Assembly (NCBI GenBank): GCA_022767285.1
Contig: JALENY010000010.1
Location: 1 to 64,000, forward strand
Length of the DNA: 64,000 bases
Source of the DNA: Lachnospiraceae bacterium
Lineage (GTDB): Bacteria; Bacillota; Clostridia; Lachnospirales; Lachnospiraceae
Direction: 5' to 3'
Part shown: one piece after another, positions 25,805 through 35,064 of the stretch
Numbering within the stretch: the first letter of the stretch is position 1
Layout of the letters: every line of letters starts with the position of its first letter
Notes under the pieces: generated by a model
The model's input: the letters and a program-made list of their open reading frames with translations, nothing else
Databases searched by the model: none
Told to the model about the DNA's origin: nothing
Program-made: the position numbers and the translations under genes

Positions 25805-26245
25805 ATGGATTTATCAAATTTAAGCCCGGCAGAGGGTTCCAGACAGAATGATAATTTCAGAAGAGGCCGTGGACATGGTTCAGGTAATGGCAAAACAGCC
25901 GGAAAAGGACACAAAGGTCAGAAAGCACGTTCCGGTGCTACAAGACCGGGCTTTGAAGGTGGTCAGATGCCTTTATACAGACGTCTTCCGAAAAGAGGTT
26001 TCACAAATAGAAACTCTAAAGACATCGTTGCAATTAATGTAAGCGTTTTGGATCGTTTTGAGGACGGCGCTGAAGTTACCGTAGAGAGCCTTTTAGCAAG
26101 TGGAGCAATTTCTCGCGCTGGAGACGGCGTAAAGATTCTTGGAAACGGAGAAATCTCCAAAAAACTGACTGTTAAAGTTAATGCTGTAAGCGAAAGTGCA
26201 AAGGCAAAAATTGAGGCTGCAGGTGGAACTGTAGAGGTGATCTAG
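25805..26245 (+). CDS. rplO: 50S ribosomal protein L15
   Basis: L15 has 146 residues; it starts with [11 protein letters not shown] and has the Gly/Arg-rich [19 protein letters not shown] extension that enters the rRNA core. AGAAGGAGG precedes the ATG. Its last base overlaps the secY GTG start codon (TAGTG), so the two are coupled. Confidence 0.97.
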   Translation: MDLSNLSPAEGSRQNDNFRRGRGHGSGNGKTAGKGHKGQKARSGATRPGFEGGQMPLYRRLPKRGFTNRNSKDIVAINVSVLDRFEDGAEVTVESLLASGAISRAGDGVKILGNGEISKKLTVKVNAVSESAKAKIEAAGGTVEVI

Positions 26246-27561
26246 TGTTTAAGACATTTATTGATGCTTTTAAGATCAAAGAAATCCGCAGAAAGATAGG
26301 ATATGTGCTGCTTATGCTGGTTGTTATTCGAATCGGCTCACAGGTTCCCGTTCCGGGAACCGACAATGCAGCTCTTCAGAGTTTCTTTGCATCTCAGACA
26401 AACGGTGCATTCAATTTTCTGGATGCCTTTACCGGCGGGTCTCTTTCTAATTTTTCAATCCTGGCGTTGAGTATTACGCCGTACATCACATCATCTATTA
26501 TCATGCAGCTTTTGACCATTGCTATTCCGGCGCTGGAAGAGATGCATAAAGATGGTGAAGATGGAAGAAAGAAAATTCAGGAAATCACAAGATATCTTAC
26601 GGTTGGTCTGGCCCTCTTTGAGTCCGTAGCCATGTCGATCGGATTTGGTAATCAGGGACTGCTGGCAGAAGTTAACTTTGTATCGGTAGCAATTGTTACA
26701 GCATCTCTGACAGCCGGCTCAGCGTTCCTTATGTGGGTCGGTGAGCAGATTACGGAAAAAGGTGTTGGAAACGGTATTTCTATGGTACTGTTGATCAATA
26801 TCATTTCCAGAGTCCCGAATGACTTCGTTCGCCTTTTCGAACAGTTTATTCAGGGCAAGAGCCTGGCAAAAGGCGCACTTTCGGCAATTATCATTCTTGC
26901 GATTGTACTGGTGCTGATCGTACTTGTTCTGGTTCTGAATGGAGCACAGAGAAACATTCCGGTACAGTATTCCAAAAAAATGCAGGGAAGAAAGATGGTT
27001 GGCGGTCAGTCCACACATATCCCGCTGAAAGTCAATACAGCTGGCGTTATTCCGGTTATTTTCGCATCATCACTGATGTCTTTGCCGGGAATTATCGCAC
27101 AGTTTGCAGGAAAAGCCAATGGTACAGGCTGGGGAAGCAAAATTATTAATATGCTGAATTCAAACAACTGGTTTAAATTCAGTGAACCGTTATACAGTAT
27201 AGGTCTTATCCTGTACATTGTACTGGTTGTCTTCTTCGCATATTTCTACACATCCATTACATTCAATCCGTTGGAGATTGCAGATAATATGAAGAAGCAG
27301 GGCGGTTTTATACCAGGTATTCGTCCGGGTAGACCGACATCGGATTATCTGAACAAGATCCTGAATTACGTCATATTTATTGGTGCTGCAGGTCTTTGCA
27401 TCGTTTGTGTAATCCCGTTCTTCTTTAACGGTGTATTTGGCGCAAACGTATCCTTTGGCGGAACATCAATTATCATTATCGTAGGCGTTATTCTGGAGAC
27501 TGTAAAACAGATTGAATCTATGATGCTGGTACGTAATTACAAAGGTTTTTTAAATGACTAA
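26245..27561 (+). CDS. secY: Preprotein translocase subunit SecY
   Basis: SecY has 438 residues and ten predicted membrane helices. It forms the protein-conducting channel with SecE and SecG. The plug and lateral-gate regions are visible, for example GAFNFLDAFTGGSL and ITEKGVGNGIS, and the cytoplasmic loop GGFIPGIRPGRPT. It starts at a GTG that overlaps the rplO stop. The position matches the spc operon of Firmicutes. Confidence 0.98.
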   Translation: MFKTFIDAFKIKEIRRKIGYVLLMLVVIRIGSQVPVPGTDNAALQSFFASQTNGAFNFLDAFTGGSLSNFSILALSITPYITSSIIMQLLTIAIPALEEMHKDGEDGRKKIQEITRYLTVGLALFESVAMSIGFGNQGLLAEVNFVSVAIVTASLTAGSAFLMWVGEQITEKGVGNGISMVLLINIISRVPNDFVRLFEQFIQGKSLAKGALSAIIILAIVLVLIVLVLVLNGAQRNIPVQYSKKMQGRKMVGGQSTHIPLKVNTAGVIPVIFASSLMSLPGIIAQFAGKANGTGWGSKIINMLNSNNWFKFSEPLYSIGLILYIVLVVFFAYFYTSITFNPLEIADNMKKQGGFIPGIRPGRPTSDYLNKILNYVIFIGAAGLCIVCVIPFFFNGVFGANVSFGGTSIIIIVGVILETVKQIESMMLVRNYKGFLND

Positions 27562-27568
27562 TGAGGTT

Positions 27569-27595
27569 GGGGACAGTGATTTTTCATCTGTCCCT
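27569..27595 (+). repeat. Hairpin between secY and adk
   Basis: GGGACAG and CTGTCCC pair around an AT-rich loop of 11 bases. No T-run follows, so it is not a clear terminator. A similar GGGGAC-headed palindrome lies upstream of pyrG. It may be a dispersed palindrome. Confidence 0.5.
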
Positions 27596-27655
27596 ACTGG
27601 TCGTTTATTCACGTGAGTATCACGTAAAATAAATAAATTACAGGAGGATGGATTT

Positions 27656-28300
27656 ATGAGAATTATCATGTTGGGAGCGCCGGGAGCAGGCAAAGGTACA
27701 CAGGCAAAGCAGGTAGCAGGTAAATACAATATTCCTCACATTTCAACCGGAGATATTTTCCGTGCTAACATCAAAGGCGGTACTGAGTTGGGCAAAAAAG
27801 CGAAAGAGTACATGGACAAAGGTGCACTGGTGCCGGATGAGCTGGTTGTTGATCTGGTTGCAGATCGTATTAAGCAGGATGACTGCAAAAACGGATATGT
27901 TTTTGATGGTTTTCCAAGAACGATTCCGCAGGCAGAGGCACTGGACAAAGCACTGGAAGAGATGGGAAGCAAGATCGATTATGCTATCGACATTGATGTA
28001 CCGGATGAGAATATCATAAATCGTATGTCCGGAAGAAGAGCATGCCTTGCATGCGGCGCTACATACCATGTTCAGTTTAATGCACCGAAAGCAGAAGGAA
28101 TCTGTGATGTCTGCGGCAAAGAACTGGTATTGAGAGATGATGACAAACCGGAGACCGTAAAAACACGTCTTCAGGTTTATCACACACAGACACAGCCTTT
28201 GATTGATTATTATTCCCAAAAAGGCGTTTTAAAGTCTGTAGACGGCACACAGGACGTTGCAGACGTATTTCAGTCAATTGTTGACGTATTAGGAGCATAA
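27656..28300 (+). CDS. adk: Adenylate kinase
   Basis: Adk has 214 residues and converts AMP and ATP to two ADP. The P-loop [10 protein letters not shown] lies at residues 7-16. The LID domain holds a zinc site with CLACG and CDVCG pairs, as in Gram-positive enzymes. CAGGAGG precedes the ATG. It lies between secY and map as in Bacillus. Confidence 0.98.
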   Translation: MRIIMLGAPGAGKGTQAKQVAGKYNIPHISTGDIFRANIKGGTELGKKAKEYMDKGALVPDELVVDLVADRIKQDDCKNGYVFDGFPRTIPQAEALDKALEEMGSKIDYAIDIDVPDENIINRMSGRRACLACGATYHVQFNAPKAEGICDVCGKELVLRDDDKPETVKTRLQVYHTQTQPLIDYYSQKGVLKSVDGTQDVADVFQSIVDVLGA

Positions 28301-28303
28301 AGC

Positions 28304-29068
28304 ATGTCAGTATCTGTTAAGACAGAAAGAGAAATTGAATTAATGCGTAAAGCAGGACATCTTCTCGAGCAAGTTCATAATGAACTTGCCGAGATGATTC
28401 GTCCCGGAATATCTACGCTGGACATTGATCAGGCGGGGGAAAAACTGATCCGCAAGATGGGTTGTATCCCGAATTTCCTCAATTATAATGGCTACCCGGC
28501 ATCTATCTGTGTATCGGTAAATGAAGAAGTGGTTCACGGAATTCCAAACCGTCACAGAATCTTGCAGGAAGGTGATATTGTAAGCCTGGACGCAGGTCTT
28601 ATTTACAAAGGATATCATTCTGATGCAGCAAGAACCCATGCTGTGGGACAGATCAGCCCGGAAGCACAGAAATTAATTGAAGTTACACGTCAGAGTTTTT
28701 TCGAAGGCATTAAATTCGCAAAAGCAGGCCATCATTTATATGAAATATCCGCTGCAATCGGCAATTATGCCGAGAGTTTTGGCTACGGCGTCGTTACTGA
28801 CCTGGTAGGTCACGGTATCGGTACGCATCTTCATGAAGATCCGCAGATCCCGAATTTCCCACAGAAAAGAAGGGGAATTCGGCTTGTACCCGGCATGACG
28901 CTGGCTATTGAACCGATGATTAATATGGGACGCCCGGATGTAGCCTGGCTGGATGATGACTGGACCGTGGTAACGCAGGATGACTCCTGGTCCGCACATT
29001 ATGAAAACACAGTCCTGATTACGGAAGGAGAACCTGAACTTCTGACTCTGACTGACTGGAAACAGTGA
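28304..29068 (+). CDS. map: Methionine aminopeptidase
   Basis: This 254-residue type I enzyme removes N-terminal methionine. Metal ligands are visible in SLDAGLIYKGYHSDAAR, GHGIGTHLHE and the later TLAIEPMI and YENTVLI stretches. It starts 3 bases after the adk stop. The extra residues relative to a minimal MetAP are at the C-terminus. Confidence 0.96.
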   Translation: MSVSVKTEREIELMRKAGHLLEQVHNELAEMIRPGISTLDIDQAGEKLIRKMGCIPNFLNYNGYPASICVSVNEEVVHGIPNRHRILQEGDIVSLDAGLIYKGYHSDAARTHAVGQISPEAQKLIEVTRQSFFEGIKFAKAGHHLYEISAAIGNYAESFGYGVVTDLVGHGIGTHLHEDPQIPNFPQKRRGIRLVPGMTLAIEPMINMGRPDVAWLDDDWTVVTQDDSWSAHYENTVLITEGEPELLTLTDWKQ

Positions 29069-29078
29069 GGAGGCTTTC

Positions 29079-29342
29079 ATGGAGTACGAACCGGGTATGA
29101 TGGCAAGGTCCCTGGCCGGGCATGACCGGAATCGGATATATGTAATCGTAAAAGAAGAAGGCGCATATGTATATCTGGCTGACGGCAGGCTCCGGACCTG
29201 TGACCGGCCGAAAAAGAAGAAAAAGAAACACATTCAATTAATCAGTGCCATTCCGGAGGAACTTTCCGAGAAATTCCAAACGGGTGCAGCTGTTCGAAAT
29301 GAAGATATCAAACGAGTAATAGGAGGAATTGTCCATGTCTAA
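29079..29342 (+). CDS. KOW-domain (L14e-like) RNA-binding protein
   Basis: This 87-residue protein has an N-terminal KOW-like segment ([19 protein letters not shown]) and a lysine-rich stretch (KKKKKKH) in the middle. Homologues sit between map and infA in many Firmicutes and probably bind ribosomal RNA; the function is not established. GTGAGGAGG precedes the ATG. It overlaps infA by 8 bases. Confidence 0.85.
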   Translation: MEYEPGMMARSLAGHDRNRIYVIVKEEGAYVYLADGRLRTCDRPKKKKKKHIQLISAIPEELSEKFQTGAAVRNEDIKRVIGGIVHV

Positions 29343-29553
29343 AGCAGATGTAATCGAAGTAGAAGGAACCGTTTTAGAAAAACTGCCGAACGCCATGTTC
29401 AAAGTCGAGCTGGAGAACAAGCATGTAGTTCTGGCACATATCAGCGGAAAGCTGAGAATGAATTTTATTCGTATTCTTCCGGGAGATAAAGTAACCATTG
29501 AGCTTTCTCCCTACGACCTGTCAAAAGGCAGAATCATTTGGAGAGATAAATAA
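29335..29553 (+). CDS. infA: Translation initiation factor IF-1
   Basis: IF-1 has 72 residues, the standard length, an OB-fold protein that occupies the A site at initiation. It starts [13 protein letters not shown] and ends [19 protein letters not shown] lies 8 bases before the ATG. Confidence 0.98.
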   Translation: MSKADVIEVEGTVLEKLPNAMFKVELENKHVVLAHISGKLRMNFIRILPGDKVTIELSPYDLSKGRIIWRDK

Positions 29554-29600
29554 AAACAATCATATAAAGTAAAATTATTTGGAATACAGGAAAAAAATCC

Positions 29601-29629
29601 TTGCAATTTGGTATAGCGGATGCTATACT
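29601..29629 (+). promoter_or_regulatory. Internal sigma-A promoter before rpmJ and the alpha operon
   Basis: TTGCAA (29601-29606), a 17-base spacer and TATACT (29624-29629) give a good promoter in the gap after infA. It would drive rpmJ, rpsM, rpsK, rpsD, rpoA and rplQ with a leader of about 80 bases before rpmJ. Confidence 0.8.
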
Positions 29630-29714
29630 ATAAACCGAGCTTTCGCGAGAAGTCTTTTTTTTGTGCGCGCAAAAGTTCGGAAATGAATACCCAATGGGAA
29701 AGGAGGGTTTCCTG

Positions 29715-29828
29715 ATGAAGGTCAGATCATCTGTAAAACCTATTTGCGAGAAATGCAAAGTCATTAAAAGAAAAGGATCTATCAGAATCATCTGTGAGAA
29801 TCCGAAACACAAACAGCGTCAAGGTTGA
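29715..29828 (+). CDS. rpmJ: 50S ribosomal protein L36
   Basis: L36 has 37 residues and the zinc-binding pattern C-x2-C-x12-C-x4-H. It reads [18 protein letters not shown] at the start, the zinc form of the family. AAAGGAGGG precedes the ATG. Its TGA runs directly into a spacer element that starts CCGAAAGCAACTTAATGAG. Confidence 0.97.
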   Translation: MKVRSSVKPICEKCKVIKRKGSIRIICENPKHKQRQG

Positions 29829-30012
29829 CCGAAAGCAACTTAATGAGTACGAGCCGTAAGGCGAAGTAGGAATTTAGTGCGATACATTAGCTGACTCAGT
29901 GAAAGTAAGAAGCTTAGTCAACAAATGTGTGGAGTAGGTCGTTTACGAAGTTTAATATGCGCAGGAAGCGCAGAATTTGTTAAGTGAACATACCTTAGTT
30001 TGTGATGAATTA
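29826..30012 (+). repeat. Post-stop spacer element, rpmJ copy
   Basis: The element begins at the rpmJ stop codon (TGACCGAAAGC...). It shares the blocks CCGAAAGCAACTTAATGAG, GAATTTAGTG, GCGCAGGAA-GCGC and GAACATACC, in the same order, with the rpsZ-rpsH element. The sequence between the blocks has diverged. Confidence 0.7.
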
Positions 30013-30013
30013 G

Positions 30014-30330
30014 GCGGCTGTAGTCGTGCGTTTTAGCCGCGCATGGCTATTTATATATGATGCAGTTACACGAGCATGTAATTGTGTGGAAATAACGCGG
30101 CCACGCAAATTTTTGCTGCATTATATTGCTTAATACCGGTGTGTCATTTCACCGGAAAGGTCGTGCCGGGAGGCATGGCTGGACGTTCATACCGGCGTCC
30201 CAATTAAGAAAGATATGTTGTACTGCGAAATCATGCATAACCCTGTAAAAATTGCCCGAATGGGCCCGGATTTCAGAATATCCGGAGGGGAAAAGACTGA
30301 AAGTCGTATGACACAAGCTTGTTTGTGCTC
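30014..30330 (+). repeat. Hairpin-rich spacer, rpmJ-rpsM
   Basis: The rest of this 605-base gap is a series of stems: GCGGCT/AGCCGC (30014-30040), CCGGTG/CACCGG (30136-30155), TGCC-GGGA-GGCA, GGACG/CGTCC, GCCC-GAAT-GGGC, CCGGAT/ATCCGG, GACT-GAA-AGTC and CACAA/TTGTG. No ORF of note and no tRNA fold was found. The gap is normally short in this operon. Confidence 0.6.
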
Positions 30331-30433
30331 ATCGTTTTCGGATTTATCTATGGCGCACAGCCGTAATCTTACAGCATGATTATGCCAAGTGCAGAAAAAT
30401 GTGAATTTTAAAGAAAAATGGAGGAAAAATCAC

Positions 30434-30802
30434 ATGGCTCGTATAGCTGGAGTAGATTTACCAAGAGAAAAACGTGTAGAAATCGGATTAACTTACATTT
30501 ATGGTATCGGACGCGCAAGTGCAGACCGTATCTTAAAAGCAGCAAATGTTAACCCGGACACACGTGTCAGAGATTTAACTGACGAAGAAGTAGCAAGAAT
30601 CAAAGACGTTATTGATGAGACTCAGGTGGTGGAAGGTGATCTTCGCCGTGAAGTAGCGATGAACATCAAGAGACTGCAGGAAATCGGATGCTACAGAGGT
30701 ATCCGTCACAGAAAAGGACTTCCGGTTCGTGGTCAGAAAACAAAGACTAACGCAAGAACACGTAAGGGTCCGAAGAGAACAGTAGCTAACAAGAAGAAAT
30801 AA
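30434..30802 (+). CDS. rpsM: 30S ribosomal protein S13
   Basis: S13 has 122 residues, starting [19 protein letters not shown] and ending in the basic tail [11 protein letters not shown]. It contacts the P-site tRNA and the large subunit. The ATG after TGGAGG is chosen; an upstream ATG 15 codons away is not supported by a ribosome site. Confidence 0.97.
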   Translation: MARIAGVDLPREKRVEIGLTYIYGIGRASADRILKAANVNPDTRVRDLTDEEVARIKDVIDETQVVEGDLRREVAMNIKRLQEIGCYRGIRHRKGLPVRGQKTKTNARTRKGPKRTVANKKK

Positions 30803-30835
30803 TTAAGAAAACAGGAGAAAGTAGGTTAGTTTTTT

Positions 30836-31228
30836 ATGGCAAAGCAGGTTAAGAAAACGACAAAGCGTCGTGTAAAGAAAAACGTTGAACGCGGACAGGC
30901 ACATATTCAGTCATCTTTTAACAATACCATTGTTACTCTGACCGATGCTGAAGGAAATGCTTTATCGTGGGCAAGTGCTGGTGGTCTTGGATTTAGAGGT
31001 TCAAAGAAATCTACTCCTTACGCAGCTCAGATGGCAGCTGAGACAGCTGCAAAAGCAGCAATCGTTCATGGATTAAAATATGTAGATGTTATGGTTAAAG
31101 GTCCTGGTTCAGGAAGAGAAGCAGCAATCCGTGCACTTTCCGCATGTGGTATTGAAGTAACCAGCATCCGTGACGTAACACCGGTTCCGCATAACGGTTG
31201 TCGCCCACCAAAACGTAGAAGAGTCTAA
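30836..31228 (+). CDS. rpsK: 30S ribosomal protein S11
   Basis: S11 has 130 residues with the motif [15 protein letters not shown] and the C-terminal [15 protein letters not shown]. It lines the platform near the E-site mRNA. AGGAGAAAG precedes the ATG with a somewhat long spacing. rpsD follows after 18 bases. Confidence 0.97.
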   Translation: MAKQVKKTTKRRVKKNVERGQAHIQSSFNNTIVTLTDAEGNALSWASAGGLGFRGSKKSTPYAAQMAAETAAKAAIVHGLKYVDVMVKGPGSGREAAIRALSACGIEVTSIRDVTPVPHNGCRPPKRRRV

Positions 31229-31246
31229 TTAGGAGGTCCGAATACT

Positions 31247-31840
31247 ATGGCAGTTAATAGAGTACCGGTTCTTAAAAGATGCAGATCTCTGGGTATGGAT
31301 CCGATCTATTTAGGAATTGATAAAAAATCCACAAGAGAATTAAGAAGAGCAAACAGAAAAATGTCCGAGTACGGACTTCAGCTTCGTGAGAAACAGAAAG
31401 CAAAATTTATTTACGGCGTTCTTGAAAAACCTTTCCGTAACTACTATGAGAAAGCTGATAAAATGCCGGGTATGACAGGTGCTAACCTGATGCAGATGCT
31501 GGAGCTGAGACTGGATAACGTTATTTTCCGTCTTGGTTTTGCAAGAACAAGAAAAGAAGCAAGACAGATTGTTGACCACAAACATGTACTGGTTAACGGC
31601 AAACAGGTAAACATTCCTTCTTACCAGGTAAAAGCCGGCGATACAGTAGAAATCAAAGAAAACAAGAAGAGTTCTGTGAGATACAAAGGTATTTTGGAAG
31701 TAACCGGCGGCAGACTTGTTCCGGAATGGCTTGAGTCCGATCAGGAAAACCTGAAAGGTGTTGTAAAAGAAGCTCCGGCAAGAGAAGTGATCGATGTTCC
31801 GGTTAACGAGATGCTTATCGTCGAGTTGTATTCTAAATAA
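31247..31840 (+). CDS. rpsD: 30S ribosomal protein S4
   Basis: S4 has 197 residues with the S4 RNA-binding domain (LRLDNVIFRLGFARTRKEAR). It nucleates 16S rRNA assembly. It lacks the N-terminal zinc cysteines seen in some S4 proteins. In many Bacilli rpsD is a separate locus; here it is in the alpha operon. AGGAGG precedes the ATG. Confidence 0.97.
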   Translation: MAVNRVPVLKRCRSLGMDPIYLGIDKKSTRELRRANRKMSEYGLQLREKQKAKFIYGVLEKPFRNYYEKADKMPGMTGANLMQMLELRLDNVIFRLGFARTRKEARQIVDHKHVLVNGKQVNIPSYQVKAGDTVEIKENKKSSVRYKGILEVTGGRLVPEWLESDQENLKGVVKEAPAREVIDVPVNEMLIVELYSK

Positions 31841-31843
31841 TGC

Positions 31844-31895
31844 CCTGTAAAGCACTGCCCGGTTGGGCATGTATTACAGGATACCCGAAGGGTAT
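31844..31895 (+). repeat. Nested hairpins, rpsD-rpoA spacer
   Basis: CCTGTAA (31844-31850) and TTACAGG (31874-31880) enclose TGCCC-GGTT-GGGCA, followed by ATACCC-GAA-GGGTAT (31881-31895). There is no T-run. It could control rpoA translation or processing. Confidence 0.6.
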
Positions 31896-31946
31896 TTGTA
31901 ATAGGTCACCCTCAATAATGAATAACCCAGAAGGAGGGAATATTTA

Positions 31947-32906
31947 GTGTTTGATTTTAACAAACCGAAGATTGAAATTGCAGAAATATCTGAAGACAGA
32001 AAATACGGCCGTTTTATTGTAGAGCCTCTGGAGAGAGGTTATGGTACAACGCTCGGCAATTCCCTGAGAAGAATCATGCTTTCCTCTCTGCCGGGTGCAG
32101 CCGTAAGTCAGGTTAAAATCGAAGGCGTACTTCATGAGTTCAGTTCCATCCCAGGTGTAAAAGAGGATGTAACAGAGATTATCATGAATCTGAAAAGTCT
32201 TGCAATTCGCAACAACAGCGAATCTGACGAGCCAAAAGTAGCTTACATTGAATATGAAGGTGCCGGAGTTGTAAGAGCATCTGACATTCAGGTGGATCAG
32301 GATATCGAAATCATGAATCCGGATCAGGTCATCGCTACGTTGAGCGGCGGTACAGACTGCAAATTGTATATGGAGCTTACCATTACAAAAGGCCGCGGTT
32401 ATGTGAGTGCAGACAAGGGTAAATCCGACGATATGCCGATAGGTGTTATTGCAGTTGATTCTATCTATACACCGGTAGAACGTGTAAATCTGACCGTTGA
32501 AAATACTCGTGTCGGTCAGATTACAGACTTTGATAAGCTGACTCTGGATGTATACACCAAAGGAACACTGGATCCGGAAGAAGCAGTCAGCCTTGCTGCA
32601 AAAGTATTAAGTGAGCATCTGAAACTCTTTATCGACCTTACCGAGACAGCAAAATCAACTGAGGTAATGATTGAGAAAGAAGATAACGAGAAAGAAAAAG
32701 CACTTGAAATGAACATTGATGAACTGGAACTTTCCGTTCGTTCGTACAACTGCTTGAAGAGAGCCGGTATCAACACAGTAGAAGAACTGTGTGACAGAAC
32801 TTCTGATGATATGATGAAAGTTCGTAATCTGGGCCGTAAATCCCTGGAAGAAGTGCTGGCTAAACTGAAAGAACTGGGTCTGCAGCTGCGTCCCAGCGAT
32901 GAATAA
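31947..32906 (+). CDS. rpoA: RNA polymerase alpha subunit
   Basis: RpoA has 319 residues. The N-terminal assembly domain ([18 protein letters not shown]) and the C-terminal domain ([19 protein letters not shown] and [12 protein letters not shown]), which binds UP elements and activators, are complete. It starts at a GTG after AGAAGGAGG. rplQ follows. Confidence 0.98.
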   Translation: MFDFNKPKIEIAEISEDRKYGRFIVEPLERGYGTTLGNSLRRIMLSSLPGAAVSQVKIEGVLHEFSSIPGVKEDVTEIIMNLKSLAIRNNSESDEPKVAYIEYEGAGVVRASDIQVDQDIEIMNPDQVIATLSGGTDCKLYMELTITKGRGYVSADKGKSDDMPIGVIAVDSIYTPVERVNLTVENTRVGQITDFDKLTLDVYTKGTLDPEEAVSLAAKVLSEHLKLFIDLTETAKSTEVMIEKEDNEKEKALEMNIDELELSVRSYNCLKRAGINTVEELCDRTSDDMMKVRNLGRKSLEEVLAKLKELGLQLRPSDE

Positions 32907-32989
32907 GAATAATTTGTAGAGAAAAAGCGACTGTTCAGTAAGTCCGAAGATGCATGAACAGCCGTTCCACAAATGGAGGAGAAATAAGA

Positions 32990-33526
32990 ATGGCAGGATA
33001 TAGAAAACTTAGCAGAACCGCTAGCCAGAGAAAAGCATTACTTAGAAACCAGGTAACCAATCTGTTATACCATGGTAAAATCGTTACTACCGAAGCAAAA
33101 GCAAAAGAGATTCGCGGAATCGCTGAAGGCCTTATTGCTATGGCAGTGAGAGAAAAAGATAACTTTGAAACGGTAAAAGTTACCGCTAAAGTAGCGCGCA
33201 AAGATGCCAACGGCAAACGTGTGAAAGAAGTTGTTGACGGTAAGAAAGTTACTGTATATGACGAAGTTGAGAAAGAGATCAAAAAAGATCTTCCTTCCAG
33301 ACTTCATGCAAGAAGACAGATGAATCGTGTGTTTTATGCAGTGACAGAAGTTCCGAAGGAAAACAAAGGTAAAAAAGCTCATACAAAGAAAATCGACATG
33401 GCACAGAAAATGTTTGACGAGATCGCTCCGAAATACGAAGGACGTAATGGTGGTTACACAAGAATCATCAAAATCGCTCAGCGTAAAGGTGATGGCGCTA
33501 TGAAGGTGCTTATCGAGTTAGTTTAA
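32990..33526 (+). CDS. rplQ: 50S ribosomal protein L17, extended form
   Basis: L17 has 178 residues here, about 60 more than the usual 115-120. The N-terminal MAGYRKLSRTASQRKALLRN and the C-terminal GGYTRIIKIAQRKGDGA are normal; the extra part is a lysine-rich insertion around residues 60-135. The insertion is in frame and has normal codon use, so it is not a sequencing error. TGGAGGAG precedes the ATG. A terminator follows. Confidence 0.95.
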   Translation: MAGYRKLSRTASQRKALLRNQVTNLLYHGKIVTTEAKAKEIRGIAEGLIAMAVREKDNFETVKVTAKVARKDANGKRVKEVVDGKKVTVYDEVEKEIKKDLPSRLHARRQMNRVFYAVTEVPKENKGKKAHTKKIDMAQKMFDEIAPKYEGRNGGYTRIIKIAQRKGDGAMKVLIELV

Positions 33527-33540
33527 TAGGAACGGATTAT

Positions 33541-33570
33541 GGGTGGTGTATTTTATACACCGCCCTTTTT
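33541..33570 (+). terminator. Intrinsic terminator of the ribosomal supercluster
   Basis: GGGTGGTGTA and TACACCGCCC pair (one G-T wobble) around a 5-base loop, followed by TTTTT. It begins 15 bases after the rplQ stop. Confidence 0.9.
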
Positions 33571-33796
33571 AAATGGATAGAATAAATGCGGCTCCCTGAA
33601 ATCTCTTGATCCATTCGCGGCACTGATGCAGATTGAAGTGTATGGAATGGAAGCGATCCAATCGTGCAAAAATATGACAGAATCGGATAAATAAATGAAA
33701 AACTTTTCCTTTCCTTTTATTATGGGGTGCGATATAATGTATCCGTAAAGTTCATGAAACAGTAATATATGTTTGAGAGAGCAGGAGGACATATCC

Positions 33797-34813
33797 ATGG
33801 CAATTTTAGTAACAGGCGGAGCCGGCTTTATCGGCAGCCATACTTGTGTGGAACTGATTAATGCAGGCTATGAAGTAGTGATTGCAGACAATCTGTATAA
33901 TTCAAATGAAGTAGTTTTGGAGCGTATTGAGACGATTACCGGTACAAAACCGAAGTTTTATAAAGTTGATATTCTTGACCGGGAAGCTTTGAATCAGGTT
34001 TTTGAACAGGAAAAGGTTGATTCAGTGATTCACTTTGCCGGTTACAAGGCGGTTGGCGAGTCTGTGCGTAAACCCATTGAATACTATTATAACAATGTGG
34101 CCGGTACACTGGTTTTATGCGATGTTATGCGAAATCACGGTGTTAAGAAGATTGTATTCAGTTCTTCGGCTACTGTTTATGGCGATCCGGCATTTATTCC
34201 GATTACAGAAGCATGTCCGAAGGGTCTTACCACGAATCCTTACGGTGAGACAAAATCCATGCTGGAGCGCATTCTGACCGATATCTGGAAAAGCGACAAT
34301 GAATGGCGGGTAACCCTTCTTCGTTACTTTAATCCGATCGGTGCCCACAAGTCCGGTCTGATGGGTGAAGATCCAAAAGGAATTCCGAACAACCTGGTAC
34401 CGTATGTCGCTCAGGTGGCAGTCGGCAAGCTGCCTCATGTCAATGTATTTGGCAATGATTATGATACTCCGGATGGAACCGGCGTACGTGACTACATTCA
34501 TGTAGTAGACCTGGCAATCGGTCATGTAAAAGCAATCGAGGCCCTGGAGCGCACCAATGGCGTGAATATTTACAACCTGGGGACCGGAATCGGCTACAGT
34601 GTTCTGGATATTATCAAAGCATTTTCGAAAGCCTGCGGAAAAGAGCTTCCTTATGTGATACAGGGAAGACGTGAAGGGGATATTGCAACCTGTTATGCAG
34701 ATGCTTCCAAGGCAAAAGAAGAACTCGGCTGGGTAGCAGAGCGTAACCTGGAAGAGATGTGTGAGGATGCCTGGAGATGGCAGTCACAGAATCCGGACGG
34801 ATATCGCAGCTGA
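33797..34813 (+). CDS. galE: UDP-glucose 4-epimerase
   Basis: GalE has 338 residues and interconverts UDP-glucose and UDP-galactose with bound NAD. The Rossmann motif GGAGFIGSH lies near residues 7-15, and the catalytic Ser/Tyr site is seen as SSSATVYG and the YGETK (YxxxK) motif. GCAGGAGG precedes the ATG; the upstream in-frame ATG at 33773 has no ribosome site. It stands alone; a TATAAT -10 element lies near 33733. Confidence 0.95.
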   Translation: MAILVTGGAGFIGSHTCVELINAGYEVVIADNLYNSNEVVLERIETITGTKPKFYKVDILDREALNQVFEQEKVDSVIHFAGYKAVGESVRKPIEYYYNNVAGTLVLCDVMRNHGVKKIVFSSSATVYGDPAFIPITEACPKGLTTNPYGETKSMLERILTDIWKSDNEWRVTLLRYFNPIGAHKSGLMGEDPKGIPNNLVPYVAQVAVGKLPHVNVFGNDYDTPDGTGVRDYIHVVDLAIGHVKAIEALERTNGVNIYNLGTGIGYSVLDIIKAFSKACGKELPYVIQGRREGDIATCYADASKAKEELGWVAERNLEEMCEDAWRWQSQNPDGYRS

Positions 34814-34995
34814 TTTTATAAGCAGAACTATGGTGGCATGAAGCGCTTCCACCGGAAGGGCCTGCAAAGCAGTGTGTCCTGTACGGAAATAGAAAGATTT
34901 TTACGGGAAAATGAAAATACATATTGAAATCTGAGTAGGAATCGTATTATTATAGTAAAGTATTATTTAACAAGCGAATAGAATAACGACATGTC

Positions 34996-35064
34996 AATGG
35001 GGACTGTCTCCTTGCGCAAAGGCTGATGAAAGCAGGCTTTGCCGGGAGAAGTCCCCATTTTTAA
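34996..35064 (+). terminator. Long terminator hairpin upstream of pyrG
   Basis: AATGGGGACT (34996-35005) pairs perfectly with AGTCCCCATT (35050-35059); CTCC/GGAG and GCAAAG/CTTTGC extend the stem inward. A TTTTTAAT tract follows. It ends either galE transcription or, if the pyrG promoter is upstream, acts as an attenuator; pyrG is controlled by attenuation in Bacillus. The rest of the 380-base galE-pyrG gap holds a GGTGG/CCACC hairpin and no ORF. Confidence 0.75.

Noticed and set aside
29829-30433. tRNA or known structured RNA gene in the large spacer
   Set aside because: No cloverleaf with acceptor stem and T-loop consensus was found; the stems are separate small hairpins.
32990-33526. Frameshift or fusion in rplQ
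   Set aside because: Both ends of L17 are in the same frame and the inserted part has normal codon use, so it is a true insertion.
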